Shown here in pieces: positions 25,359 to 34,165 of a DNA stretch of 64,000 bases. A program made the translations under genes and the position numbers. Below the pieces are notes generated by a model. That model searched no databases and was not told the origin of the DNA. It saw only the letters and a list, made by a program, of their open reading frames with translations. Position 1 is the stretch's first letter. The number at the start of each line of letters is the position of its first letter. Source of the stretch: CAVTPU01 sp963736695 (GTDB lineage: Bacteria; Actinomycetota; Actinomycetes; Mycobacteriales; Micromonosporaceae); assembly GCA_963736695.1 (NCBI GenBank), contig CAVTPU010000004.1, positions 868,001 to 932,000 on the forward strand. Direction: 5' to 3'.

Positions 25359-28300
25359 ATGCGCCTACTGCGCGATCTTTGGACCACTTCGCCCCGCCGC
25401 TTGACACTCGTGGCGTGTCTCATCGTGCTCGGAGCGGCGGCGCAGTCGGGTGCGGCCGCCGTGGCCGGCCCGGTTCTCATCCACCGGTCGTGGCCGTTGT
25501 TCGTCGTGCTCGCGACCGCTCTCGGCATCGCGGTTGCCACTGACGTGGCCGTGGGACTGCTCATGACACGCCTGACCACCGACTGGACGGCCACCGTCCG
25601 GCGAGGCCTGTGTCGGGTGGCGTTCGGTCAGAACCTTCCGACGTTGGAGGGCACGCCGGTCGGCGAGCTGCTCGATCGCATCGACACAGACGTCTTCCAG
25701 ATCGGGTCCGAGGTGCGGGGCCGAGGGACCCGGCTCGTGCAGCTGCTCGCATTCGGTGTGCTGGCGCTGATCACGGCTTTCGTCGTGTGGTGGCCGGCCG
25801 GTGTGGGCATGGCGGCGGTCGTGGCCGGTCTCGTGGTCGGGCTGAGGCATCGCACCGCTCGGATCGCTCCGGCGCGGGTCGCTGAGGAGGAGGCCTGGTC
25901 GGACCTGGCGGCGGTGATGGAGGAGGCGATCCACGGGCAGGACGACGTGCGCACGAGCCTCGCCCGGCCATATGTGCTCAAGCTGTACGCGCAACGTGCC
26001 CGCGCGGTGCTTGAGCGGGGCCGCCGGGTGTGGTTCATGACCGCGTCGGTCTCCGTGGCGGCGTCGGCGGTGATGAAGCTCGGCACTGCCACGGTGGTTA
26101 TCGTGGGCGCGTGGGCGTTCGCGACCGAGCGGATCGACGGTGCTCGGCTGACTGCGGTGTGGCTGCTCACGCTCGCGTTCAGCGCCATCGTGGAGAACCT
26201 CAGCCGCATGGTTCCCGAGATGCAGAACGCGTTCGGCGCGTGGTCTCGGGTGCAGCTGCTGCGCGATGCCCGGCAGGAACCGGCGGGCGGGTTGCCACCG
26301 GCCGACGCGGACCTCACCATCCGAGGACTGACTTTCCGCTATCCCACTGGCACGGAGGGCGGTGAACGCCCCGCGGCGCTGCGTGATGTTTGCCTGACAT
26401 TCCGCAGAGGCCGCTCGTACGCCGTAATCGGCCGCACTGGTTCGGGGAAGTCCACCCTCGCCAAGATCCTCACCCGCTCGGTGGAGATCGCCAGGGGAAC
26501 GGTCTTTCTCGGAGACACGGACTTCGTCGACCTCGACCTCGACCAGCTGCGCCGATGGGTCGCGATCGTGCCGCAGCGCACGGAGATCATCGCCGGCACG
26601 ATCGCCGAGAACGTGGCGTTGTTCGATCCGGACCTCATCGACGCGGCAGCCGGGGCGATGGAGCAGCTCGGGCTCGCCTCCTGGGTCGCCGACCTGCCCG
26701 ATGGCATGCGGACCAGGCTCGGCGATGGTGGTTATGTGCTGTCGGCCGGGCAGGAACAGCTGGTGGCCTTCGCCCGGATTCTCGTCCGCGACCCGCACGT
26801 GGTGATCCTCGACGAGGCGACCGCCCGCATGGATCCGGTCACGGAATCCCGGGTGCACCTCGCCACCGAACGGTTGCTGCGCGACCGAATCGGCATCATC
26901 GTGGCGCACCGGCTCTCGTCGGTGCGCGGCTGCGACGAGGTCGTGGTGCTCGCCGACGGTTCCGTCGTCGAGGCGGGGCCGTTGCACGAGTCGCAGCGTT
27001 TCGCCCAACTGCTCGCGACCAGCGACGCGACGATGAACACCGCGACGAGCGTGGCGGCTGGCACGGGCGGCGGAACCGTCGCCGCCAAGACGAAGACCGG
27101 ACCGCGACCCACCGGCGTGGCGCTCGCCGACCGTCCGCCCAGCCCTCGGGAGGCACCCGACCTCGACGACACACGAATCGATGCCGAACCCACCACGCCG
27201 CCGCTGAGGGCCGAGCCGCCCCCGCTGCCGAAGCCCGCTGCGGTGCGCACGCTCCGGGAGATCGTCCGCCTCGCCACTAACGATCCGCGTTTCGGACTCG
27301 TCTCGGTGGGCCTGTTCCTGGTGATGACCGTCGGCGGCCTCGATGGGGCGGTGCTGCCCTGGTTGTGGGCGGACCTCGTGGACGGCCGCGGCAGCGTCGT
27401 CTGGCCGGTCGTCGGCATCGTCACGACGCTCATGGTGGTGTTGCCGGCCATCTTCTTCGCCACCCGACTCTATCCCGAGTGGTGGAACCGCCAGATGCTT
27501 CGCATCGGTCTTCGTCTCACGCACGGCCAAACCGGCGCCCGCCGGGTGAGCGAGCACACCCCGGCTGCGGTCATCGCGCAGTCCGGCGACACCGAACGGG
27601 TCGTCCTTCTCGCCGACAACGTGATCGACCACGTCATCAGCGTCGGCTTTCTCGTCGCCATGACAGCCTTCTCGGGCAGTCTCGTGCCGGGCCTATTCTT
27701 CGCCTCGACCATGGTCGTCTCGGGCCTGGCCTCGACCCTCTATGGACCACGCCTCAAGATCTCGGCGGACCGGGCGGTCGCGGCCCGCGCCGTCTTCGCA
27801 ACCGGGCTCGCCTCATGTTTGTCGGCGGCCCGCACGGTCAAGCTCGCCGGCGCCACCCGGCCGGTGCTGGCGCATCTAGCCCGACTCGACGCGACCCGCA
27901 GCGAACACCAGCGACGGGAGATCTCCCTGCAGGTGCTGGCCCGCTCGACTCCATTTGTCCTGAGTGGACTCCTGCCGATCGGGGCGTGGGCGCTCTATCT
28001 CACCGACCGCCTGTCGGCGAGCGCGACCCTCGTCGCCGTGTCCACTCTCGCCGCCGGCCGCTGGTTCGGGTGGACCTCCGCGTCGCTGGTCTCGCAGCTC
28101 CCAGCCGCGCGGGTGTGGACGTCACGCACCGTGGCGATGGCGGGCGTTGCGGCCTACTCAGCACCCGTACCAGGGGTGGATATTTCGGCCGGAACCGCTC
28201 CCGCGCCGCGCCCGGCCCCGCGACACCCGTTGCGCCGACTGGAACTGGCGTCGTTCACCGCCGTGCACGACGACGGCACCGTTGGGGTGCGTGACGTCGA

Positions 28301-28913
28301 TTTGACCGTCGAACGTGGACAGTTGGTGCTCGTCGTGGGACCGGTCGGCTCCGGCAAGTCGTCGATGCTGCGGGCGATGGCGGGCATCGTCCATCACACG
28401 GGGACGCTGACCTGGAACGAGAACGCGATCGACGAACCCGAGCTGTTCCTGCGCCCCAACCAGGTCGGCTATGTGGGGCAGTTGCCGCGGGTGCTCTCGG
28501 GAACGGTGGCGGACAACATTCGTCTCGGGCACGACGTCGACGCCGACAGTGCGGTCTCGACCGCGCAGTTGCGCCACGATCTGGCCGCCGCCGGTGGCGG
28601 GCTTGGGTTGCTCATCGGGCACAAAGGCACCCTGCTCTCCGGTGGCCAGTTGCAGCGGCTCGCGCTCGCCCGGGCGCTCGCTCCGCAGACCGAGCTGCTC
28701 ATCGCTGACGACGTCTCGTCCGCGCTCGACGTGACAACCGAGCTGGACCTGTGGCGGGCGCTGCGCGGACGCGGAGTCACCGTCGTCGGTTCGACCTCGA
28801 AACGGGCCGCGTTGGCCCAGGCCGACCAGGTCGTCGTGCTCATCGACGGGGTCGCCGTCGCGCACGGCACGTGGGACGAGCTTCGCGGCCGGTGGGACCA
28901 CTTGGCCGGCTGA
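25359..28913 (+). CDS. Fused double ABC exporter (TMD-NBD-TMD-NBD)
   Basis: An 1184-residue single-chain ABC transporter with two permease and two ATPase domains. NBD1: Walker A GRTGSGKSTL (about residue 358), degenerate signature LSAGQE (about 460), Walker B VVILDEAT and H-loop AHRL. A Pro/Ala-rich linker follows (about 555-630). NBD2: Walker A GPVGSGKSSM (about 993), canonical signature LSGGQ (about 1091), and LLIADDVSSALD in which Asp replaces the catalytic Glu. The two ATP sites are therefore unequal, as in other heteromeric-type exporters. No substrate hint nearby. The start is ATG 25359. Confidence 0.88.
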   Translation: MRLLRDLWTTSPRRLTLVACLIVLGAAAQSGAAAVAGPVLIHRSWPLFVVLATALGIAVATDVAVGLLMTRLTTDWTATVRRGLCRVAFGQNLPTLEGTPVGELLDRIDTDVFQIGSEVRGRGTRLVQLLAFGVLALITAFVVWWPAGVGMAAVVAGLVVGLRHRTARIAPARVAEEEAWSDLAAVMEEAIHGQDDVRTSLARPYVLKLYAQRARAVLERGRRVWFMTASVSVAASAVMKLGTATVVIVGAWAFATERIDGARLTAVWLLTLAFSAIVENLSRMVPEMQNAFGAWSRVQLLRDARQEPAGGLPPADADLTIRGLTFRYPTGTEGGERPAALRDVCLTFRRGRSYAVIGRTGSGKSTLAKILTRSVEIARGTVFLGDTDFVDLDLDQLRRWVAIVPQRTEIIAGTIAENVALFDPDLIDAAAGAMEQLGLASWVADLPDGMRTRLGDGGYVLSAGQEQLVAFARILVRDPHVVILDEATARMDPVTESRVHLATERLLRDRIGIIVAHRLSSVRGCDEVVVLADGSVVEAGPLHESQRFAQLLATSDATMNTATSVAAGTGGGTVAAKTKTGPRPTGVALADRPPSPREAPDLDDTRIDAEPTTPPLRAEPPPLPKPAAVRTLREIVRLATNDPRFGLVSVGLFLVMTVGGLDGAVLPWLWADLVDGRGSVVWPVVGIVTTLMVVLPAIFFATRLYPEWWNRQMLRIGLRLTHGQTGARRVSEHTPAAVIAQSGDTERVVLLADNVIDHVISVGFLVAMTAFSGSLVPGLFFASTMVVSGLASTLYGPRLKISADRAVAARAVFATGLASCLSAARTVKLAGATRPVLAHLARLDATRSEHQRREISLQVLARSTPFVLSGLLPIGAWALYLTDRLSASATLVAVSTLAAGRWFGWTSASLVSQLPAARVWTSRTVAMAGVAAYSAPVPGVDISAGTAPAPRPAPRHPLRRLELASFTAVHDDGTVGVRDVDLTVERGQLVLVVGPVGSGKSSMLRAMAGIVHHTGTLTWNENAIDEPELFLRPNQVGYVGQLPRVLSGTVADNIRLGHDVDADSAVSTAQLRHDLAAAGGGLGLLIGHKGTLLSGGQLQRLALARALAPQTELLIADDVSSALDVTTELDLWRALRGRGVTVVGSTSKRAALAQADQVVVLIDGVAVAHGTWDELRGRWDHLAG

Positions 28914-28950
28914 GGCGAGCCGCGTCCGCGGGATGTTGCATGATGACGTG

Positions 28951-29157
28951 ATGCGCGAGATCACCATCACCGGCGACTCGATCCGGCTCGGCCAGTTTCT
29001 CAAACTCGCCGACATCGTCGAGGTCGGCTCGGACGTCAAGATCCTGCTCGCCGAGGGCGGAGTCAGGGTCAACGGGGCGCCGGAGACGCGCCGGGGCCGC
29101 CAGCTCAGCCGCGGTGACATCGTCGCCGTCGACGAGGCGGAGCTGCGGGTGGCATAA
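28951..29157 (+). CDS. S4-domain RNA-binding protein
   Basis: A 68-residue protein that is one S4 domain: IRLGQFLKLADIVEVGSD, LLAEGGVRVNGAPETRRGRQL, GDIVAVDEAEL. Proteins of this type (YaaA/YbcJ-like) bind structured RNA, often rRNA or tRNA. The ATG at 28951 is preferred; an in-frame ATG at 28933 would add MLHDDV. It follows the ABC gene by 37 bp and may share its mRNA. Confidence 0.88.
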   Translation: MREITITGDSIRLGQFLKLADIVEVGSDVKILLAEGGVRVNGAPETRRGRQLSRGDIVAVDEAELRVA

Positions 29158-29206
29158 CACAGACCGACGCGTGGTCGTGTCACACGCAGGTGCAACAATC
29201 CCGCGC

Positions 29207-31594
29207 ATGGTGGATGTGTGGCAGCGAATCGAGACTGCGCGGGCAGCTTTGACGACTCTGGACGGAGCCCGGGCCTGGATCGCCCTCCCGGCACAACGTC
29301 GGGAGGCTCTGCTCGCCGCCGACGGTGGAGTCGAGTGGCCATCTATCTTTCGCCTTCTCGGGGAGCGGGCGGAGAGGCTGGCGAGAGCAGGCGAGTTCTC
29401 CGACGCACTCACCATCTTTGACGAGCTGATGGCCTTGCCGCACGACAACGTATGGTTCCTGTGGCAGGACGCCCTGTGGGCTGTACGCGACGCCAATCAT
29501 CACCGTGGGGTGATGCCCGAGCGGGCACGCGCATATCTCGACGCGTGCTTTTCGCGTGGCGCCGGGAGCCAGGCCAACCCCCGAGCGCTTGCCCATGACG
29601 GCTTTTTTCACGAAGCGATTCACACTCGCCTCGAGCTTGGCGACGTTGACGGAGCCATCGAGGCAGCCACCCATCTCGACTGCTATGGGATGCAGAGGAT
29701 TCGAGACGACCTGGCGCTGCTGCCGTTATGGAAGCACTCCCGGTGGCGGGAGCTCTTCGCCGAAGTCGGCGCACCGACGTTTCCGAACATGGCCGAGGAG
29801 CTGGCGATGCCTGAGCTGGTCTACAGGCTGCAGCTCGATACGAATGCGAGCCTGCCCACGGAGATCTCCGCCTTCACCAATCTCGAGACGCTCGCAATTC
29901 GCTCCTCGTTAATTAGCGGTCTGCCGGCGTGGCTTGCGGGGCTGACCCGACTCAAAGTGATCCGCGTTACCGGCACCCGGCGCCCGCTGGACGTCCCGGA
30001 TGAGGTTCTCGCCATGCCGTCTCTGCGCACGTTGGTGTTTTCCGGGCGCACCGTGCGCGGCGATGTTTGCCTCGCGATGATCAACGCTCTGCTCGACGGA
30101 TTCGCGAAGACGAACCCGTCGGCCGAGACGCGACTGCTGCACATCGCCCTGTTCCGCGGTGACATAGAGACGGCTCGGTCTAGGGGAGACCTCCGGATGC
30201 TGTTCGCTGCGCTCGACTCCCCAACCCCTGTCGTGCGGCTGCACGCCAAGACCCTGCTGGCACAGGAGCTCGGCAGGGATCGAATCTCCATCGACGCCGA
30301 CTCGCAGATTCTTGTCATGGGGAAGACGAACACCCCCCGGGCGGAACTCGCCGACCGGCTCGCCGAACATGGCGCGAAGCTGGTTCGGGTGCGGGGGCCC
30401 AAGACCACGGCTGTCATCATCGGCGATCGTCCCGGCGAAAAGGTCCTCGACCACCTCGACTCGGACGTGACCGTCGGGCTGGAGAGCGATCTGCTGGCCG
30501 CGCTCGCCGCGAAGACTCCAGGCCTGTTCGACTCCCCGAGCCTGCCCGACGATCTCTCGGCCCGCCTCGGAGAGCTGCTCGCCTCCGACGACTCGGCGAA
30601 TCGAAGCATCGCCATCACCATCATGAAACGCAGCGGCGTGCCGCCGCACGTCTTCGAGGAACTGCTGCTCGTCATGCAAAACTCCGCAGTCGACAAGCAG
30701 ATCCGCGCCGAGGCCAAGGCGCTGTTTGCTCAGCATGCACCACGCGAACTGCAGGACGCCGTGCTGCAGCGACTCGCCAAAACGTCGCTGTTCGCCATGG
30801 GTGATAGGAAGCTCAGTAACGTCATCACCGCACTGGCGACGCTGTCGAACGGCGCGATCGACCCCACGAAGTTGGCGACACTGTTGCTTCCTGGAGGATT
30901 CGAATATCTGGTCAACGCGGACATCCCGGATGAACTCATGTCACGGGTCCTCAGACATCGACTGCGTGACGAGGTCGGAGGCCGAAGTCTCGTGCTGTCC
31001 TCTATGAACATGACTCGACTGCCATCAGCCATCGCACAACTGCAGGGCATCACGACGTTGACTGTTTCACACAACCGGCTCACAACATTTCCCGATGTCA
31101 CCTTCGACATGGCCGACCTGACCGGACTCTCGCTCGCCAACAACCGCCTCACATCCATTTCGGACTCCGTCGAGCGACTCACCAATCTGCGTCTGCTCGA
31201 CATTTCCCGCAACGGACTACGGGAATTCCCGCCGGCCGTTGTTCGCATGACCGGACTGCGCACGCTCCGCGTGTCCGCCGCCCCAGAGGGAAGCCTGGTC
31301 AGGAGGTTCACCGCGTTGCCCGAGAATCTCGGCTCGATGGTCGAGCTGGAAGAACTCGCGTTGCAAGGACATCGGCTCGCCACATTGCCGGAGTCCATGC
31401 GACACCTGACGCGGCTCACCGAGCTCAACCTGAACTACAACGACGCGCTCGTCGAACTTCCCGAATGGTTGCCCGACCTGCCCGCATTGAAAAAGCTGGA
31501 ACTCTACGGGATGGAGATCACCCATGGACGTGACAACCCCGTCGTGGTCCGGCTGCGCGAACGCGGAGTCGATGTGAAGCTCTCGAACCGCTGA
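29207..31594 (+). CDS. LRR protein with central BRCT-like domain
   Basis: A 795-residue soluble protein. Residues about 1-195 are helical (TPR-like). Residues 198-285 are a first leucine-rich repeat block (LPTEISAFTNLETLAIRSSL, LPAWLAGLTRLKVIRV). Residues about 365-435 fit a BRCT-like fold (ILVMGKTNTPRAELADRLAE, GAKLV, KTTAVIIGDRPGEK). Residues 450-585 are HEAT-like helices. Residues 588-795 are a second LRR block (LPSAIAQLQGITTLTVSHNR, MADLTGLSLANNRL). The ATG at 29207 follows AACAAT by eight bases and may be leaderless. It is 54 bp before a MoxR/VWA pair on the same strand, suggesting one operon. Role unknown. Confidence 0.7.
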   Translation: MVDVWQRIETARAALTTLDGARAWIALPAQRREALLAADGGVEWPSIFRLLGERAERLARAGEFSDALTIFDELMALPHDNVWFLWQDALWAVRDANHHRGVMPERARAYLDACFSRGAGSQANPRALAHDGFFHEAIHTRLELGDVDGAIEAATHLDCYGMQRIRDDLALLPLWKHSRWRELFAEVGAPTFPNMAEELAMPELVYRLQLDTNASLPTEISAFTNLETLAIRSSLISGLPAWLAGLTRLKVIRVTGTRRPLDVPDEVLAMPSLRTLVFSGRTVRGDVCLAMINALLDGFAKTNPSAETRLLHIALFRGDIETARSRGDLRMLFAALDSPTPVVRLHAKTLLAQELGRDRISIDADSQILVMGKTNTPRAELADRLAEHGAKLVRVRGPKTTAVIIGDRPGEKVLDHLDSDVTVGLESDLLAALAAKTPGLFDSPSLPDDLSARLGELLASDDSANRSIAITIMKRSGVPPHVFEELLLVMQNSAVDKQIRAEAKALFAQHAPRELQDAVLQRLAKTSLFAMGDRKLSNVITALATLSNGAIDPTKLATLLLPGGFEYLVNADIPDELMSRVLRHRLRDEVGGRSLVLSSMNMTRLPSAIAQLQGITTLTVSHNRLTTFPDVTFDMADLTGLSLANNRLTSISDSVERLTNLRLLDISRNGLREFPPAVVRMTGLRTLRVSAAPEGSLVRRFTALPENLGSMVELEELALQGHRLATLPESMRHLTRLTELNLNYNDALVELPEWLPDLPALKKLELYGMEITHGRDNPVVVRLRERGVDVKLSNR

Positions 31595-31648
31595 TGGTCA
31601 TCGCAGCATCTCGCCTCGTCGCCCCCTCACCGGAAAGGTCCACCCGCC

Positions 31649-32776
31649 GTGACACAGCAGGGTTTGTTCGACTACATCACCTATGGCACGGCATGCGATG
31701 CCGACGAGTTGCGCACCTTCCTCGTCCACATGCTCGACGTCAACGACGAGCTCGGAACCGCCGGCCGACGCACGACCCCGGTCTGCGTCTGGGGCAGGCA
31801 CGGAATCGGCAAGACCGACATCATCGAAGAGCTGGCCCGCCAACGGGGCGCTCGGCTCGTCACCATCGCCCCGGCCCAGTTTGAGGAGATGGGTGACCTG
31901 ATGGGCATGCCCGTCGTCGACGGTGCGACGACCCGTATGGCACCGCCCGACTGGGTGCCACGCGACGACGGACCCGGGATCCTGCTCATCGACGACGTCA
32001 ACCGCGCCGACGATCGGATCCTGCGCGGGCTGATGCAACTGCTGCAACGCGGTGAGCTGAGCGCGTGGCGACTTCCGCCGCGCTGGCAGATCGTTCTCAC
32101 CGCCAACCCCGACGGGGGCGACTATTCGGTCACCCCCATGGACGACGCCATGCTGACCCGGATGATGCACGTCACGTTGCGATTCGACGCGAAACGCTGG
32201 TCGGCATGGGCGGAGGAGTCGGGCATCGACCCACGGGGAATCGCGTTCGTGCTCGCCTATCCCGAGACCGTCACCGGCCTGCGCACCACACCCCGGACTC
32301 TCGTCCAGTTCTTCGAACGCATCCGCGCCATCGCCGACCTTCGCGCCGAGCTTCATCTGGTCACCATGCTCGGCGAGTCCTGTCTCGACAAGAGCACGGT
32401 CTCCGCGTTCATCGCCTTCGTCAATCACAACCTCGACCACCTCATCACGCCCGAGGAGATCCTCGGGGCCCGTTCCATCAACGCGGTGACGAAACGGCTG
32501 GCCACGCTCGTCAACCAGGAGGTGCGTCGCGTGGACATCCTGTCGGCGGTCTGCACCCGACTGGTCAACCACCTCGCGCTGCGACCATCGCCTCTGAGCG
32601 CCAGTGAGGTGGCCAATCTCCGTACCCTGCTTGTCTCTTCTGTTTTGCCGCAAGACATGCGCCTCGCGCTCGCACAGGACTTCGCCCTGCTCGACCGCAA
32701 GAAGGGACTCTCCACCGTGCTCAGTGACCCAGACGTCGCACTGCTGTTGCTCAGCGCCAGCACACGACTGTCGTGA
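31649..32776 (+). CDS. MoxR-type AAA+ ATPase
   Basis: A 375-residue AAA+ protein. Walker A is GRHGIGKT (residues 49-56), Walker B ILLIDDVNRAD (111-121; the usual DE is DD), and the sensor-1 region is VLTANPD. Between them is the MoxR-specific segment GDLMGMPVV, and the C-terminal half is a helical lid. MoxR proteins act as chaperones that load or remodel a partner, usually one with a VWA domain. Here the partner overlaps directly: the stop TGA and the next GTG share bases (GTGA). GTG start with a weak GAAAGG upstream. Confidence 0.85.
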   Translation: MTQQGLFDYITYGTACDADELRTFLVHMLDVNDELGTAGRRTTPVCVWGRHGIGKTDIIEELARQRGARLVTIAPAQFEEMGDLMGMPVVDGATTRMAPPDWVPRDDGPGILLIDDVNRADDRILRGLMQLLQRGELSAWRLPPRWQIVLTANPDGGDYSVTPMDDAMLTRMMHVTLRFDAKRWSAWAEESGIDPRGIAFVLAYPETVTGLRTTPRTLVQFFERIRAIADLRAELHLVTMLGESCLDKSTVSAFIAFVNHNLDHLITPEEILGARSINAVTKRLATLVNQEVRRVDILSAVCTRLVNHLALRPSPLSASEVANLRTLLVSSVLPQDMRLALAQDFALLDRKKGLSTVLSDPDVALLLLSASTRLS

Positions 32777-33990
32777 CTCCCGTGGACCGGGGGACCGTTC
32801 AGTCCGAGGTGGACAATCTCGTACGGACATTGCTCATCGCCGAACCGTTCTATGGGCACCTGCTCGTCGGCACCGTGCGCGTCATCTCCGACGGTGAGGC
32901 GGCGATCCGCCTCATGCCGTCGGGCCACGTGGTCAGCGTCGAGGTCGGCGCACGCCGGTGGGCGCTGCTCACACCGGCGGCCCGGACTGCGGCGCTCACC
33001 CACGAACTGCTCCACCTAACCCTCAAACACCCGCTGCGGGCCAGGTCTCGCCTCATGCTTCCACTGTGGGGGCTCGCCTGCGACCTCGTCGTCAACCAGC
33101 TCTTCGACGCCAGCCAACTCGATGAGGCGTTCACCATCGCCGACTTCCCCGAGGCCGGCCTCAGCCCCGACGACAGCGCCGACGCCTATTATCAAAGACT
33201 GACCCCGTTGTACGAACATTGTGTCTACTCCCCGGATAGCGACGACGACGACAGTGACAATCGCGCGCGTGACGCGATGCGCCGCTGGTTGACCGCCTCC
33301 GACGACATCACCCATGCGCATCGACACTGGCAGGCGTTCGCCGCCATGCCTTCACCGGAGCTGTCCGTGCTCACCGCCAACGTCGACACGCTGGTCGACG
33401 CGACGATCCGACGGGCGCGAACGCGGGGCTACGGCCGATTGCCTGCAAACCTCGTGTCGCTACTGGATTCGATCACCGCCAAGCCGCAGATCCCGTGGCG
33501 ACGGGTGCTTCGACTCTTCGGAGCGACCAGCGAACGCACCCTGTTGCGGAGCACCCTGTCGCGCCCGTCGAAACGATATGGCACTACCCCAGGAATCCGC
33601 GTGCGGCGGCGCACCGATCTCGTGGTCGCCGTCGACACGTCGGGCAGCGTGACCATCGACGACATCGGCACGTTCTTCGCCGAGATCCACGACATGTGGC
33701 GGCGCGGGGCCACCGTTACTGTGCTCGAGTGCGATGCTCGCGTGCAGCGCGAATATTCATATCGCGGAACGCCGCCGCACGGCGTCAAGGGGCGTGGCGG
33801 CACATCATTCACCCCCGCCATCCAACGCGCCAATGAGATCAACCCGGACGCGCTGATCTTCCTGACCGACGGATATGCGCCCGAGCCCTCGACCCGCGCA
33901 CGCATGCCATTGCTGTGGGTCATCGCCCGGGACGGCTGCTCGATGAGTGAGGTCTCCCACCTGCCTGGCCGGAAGGTCAAGCTCGCCTAA
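32773..33990 (+). CDS. Metallopeptidase-like/VWA-like (DUF2201-type) protein
   Basis: A 405-residue protein. The N-terminal domain has a zincin motif HELLHLTLKH (His77, Glu78, His81). The C-terminal domain (from about residue 275) is VWA-like: LVVAVDTSGSV carries the DxSxS MIDAS pattern, followed by VLECDARVQ, GRGGTSFTPAI and ALIFLTDG. This is the DUF2201 arrangement, normally beside a MoxR ATPase, as here. Whether the peptidase site is active is unknown. Its GTG start overlaps the ATPase stop. A partner in a chaperone-like complex with the MoxR protein. Confidence 0.82.
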   Translation: MTPVDRGTVQSEVDNLVRTLLIAEPFYGHLLVGTVRVISDGEAAIRLMPSGHVVSVEVGARRWALLTPAARTAALTHELLHLTLKHPLRARSRLMLPLWGLACDLVVNQLFDASQLDEAFTIADFPEAGLSPDDSADAYYQRLTPLYEHCVYSPDSDDDDSDNRARDAMRRWLTASDDITHAHRHWQAFAAMPSPELSVLTANVDTLVDATIRRARTRGYGRLPANLVSLLDSITAKPQIPWRRVLRLFGATSERTLLRSTLSRPSKRYGTTPGIRVRRRTDLVVAVDTSGSVTIDDIGTFFAEIHDMWRRGATVTVLECDARVQREYSYRGTPPHGVKGRGGTSFTPAIQRANEINPDALIFLTDGYAPEPSTRARMPLLWVIARDGCSMSEVSHLPGRKVKLA

Positions 33991-34074
33991 ATGTGAAATA
34001 CCGGATTGAGACATAGAGCATATTGACCGAACGGCCCGTGACATCGACACGCCACTTCTGCCAACGTGTTTCGA

Positions 34075-34106
34075 ATAGGTCTACTTACATAGGTGGACTG
34101 CTACAT
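34075..34106 (+). repeat. Two overlapping direct repeats in the immune inhibitor A promoter region
   Basis: ATAGGT-N2-ACT-N-ACAT at 34075-34090 is followed at once by ATAGGT-N2-ACT-N3-ACAT at 34089-34106. They lie 60-90 bp before the GTG of the protease gene and about 50 bp after TTGACC (34023). The pattern suits a regulator binding in tandem, or a promoter with repeated -10-like elements. Confidence 0.5.
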
Positions 34107-34165
34107 GTCACGCCGGTGTCTGCGGATTCGCGGCACTGGCCTCCAGGAGAATTCGGAGGTTGACT

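Noticed and set aside
25365..27632. 755-codon minus-strand frame opposite the ABC exporter
   Set aside because: His/Arg-rich shadow; ABC motifs are on the plus strand.
34160..34162. TTG as start of immune inhibitor A
   Set aside because: It touches the CGGAGG ribosome site with no spacing; GTG six bases later is correctly placed.
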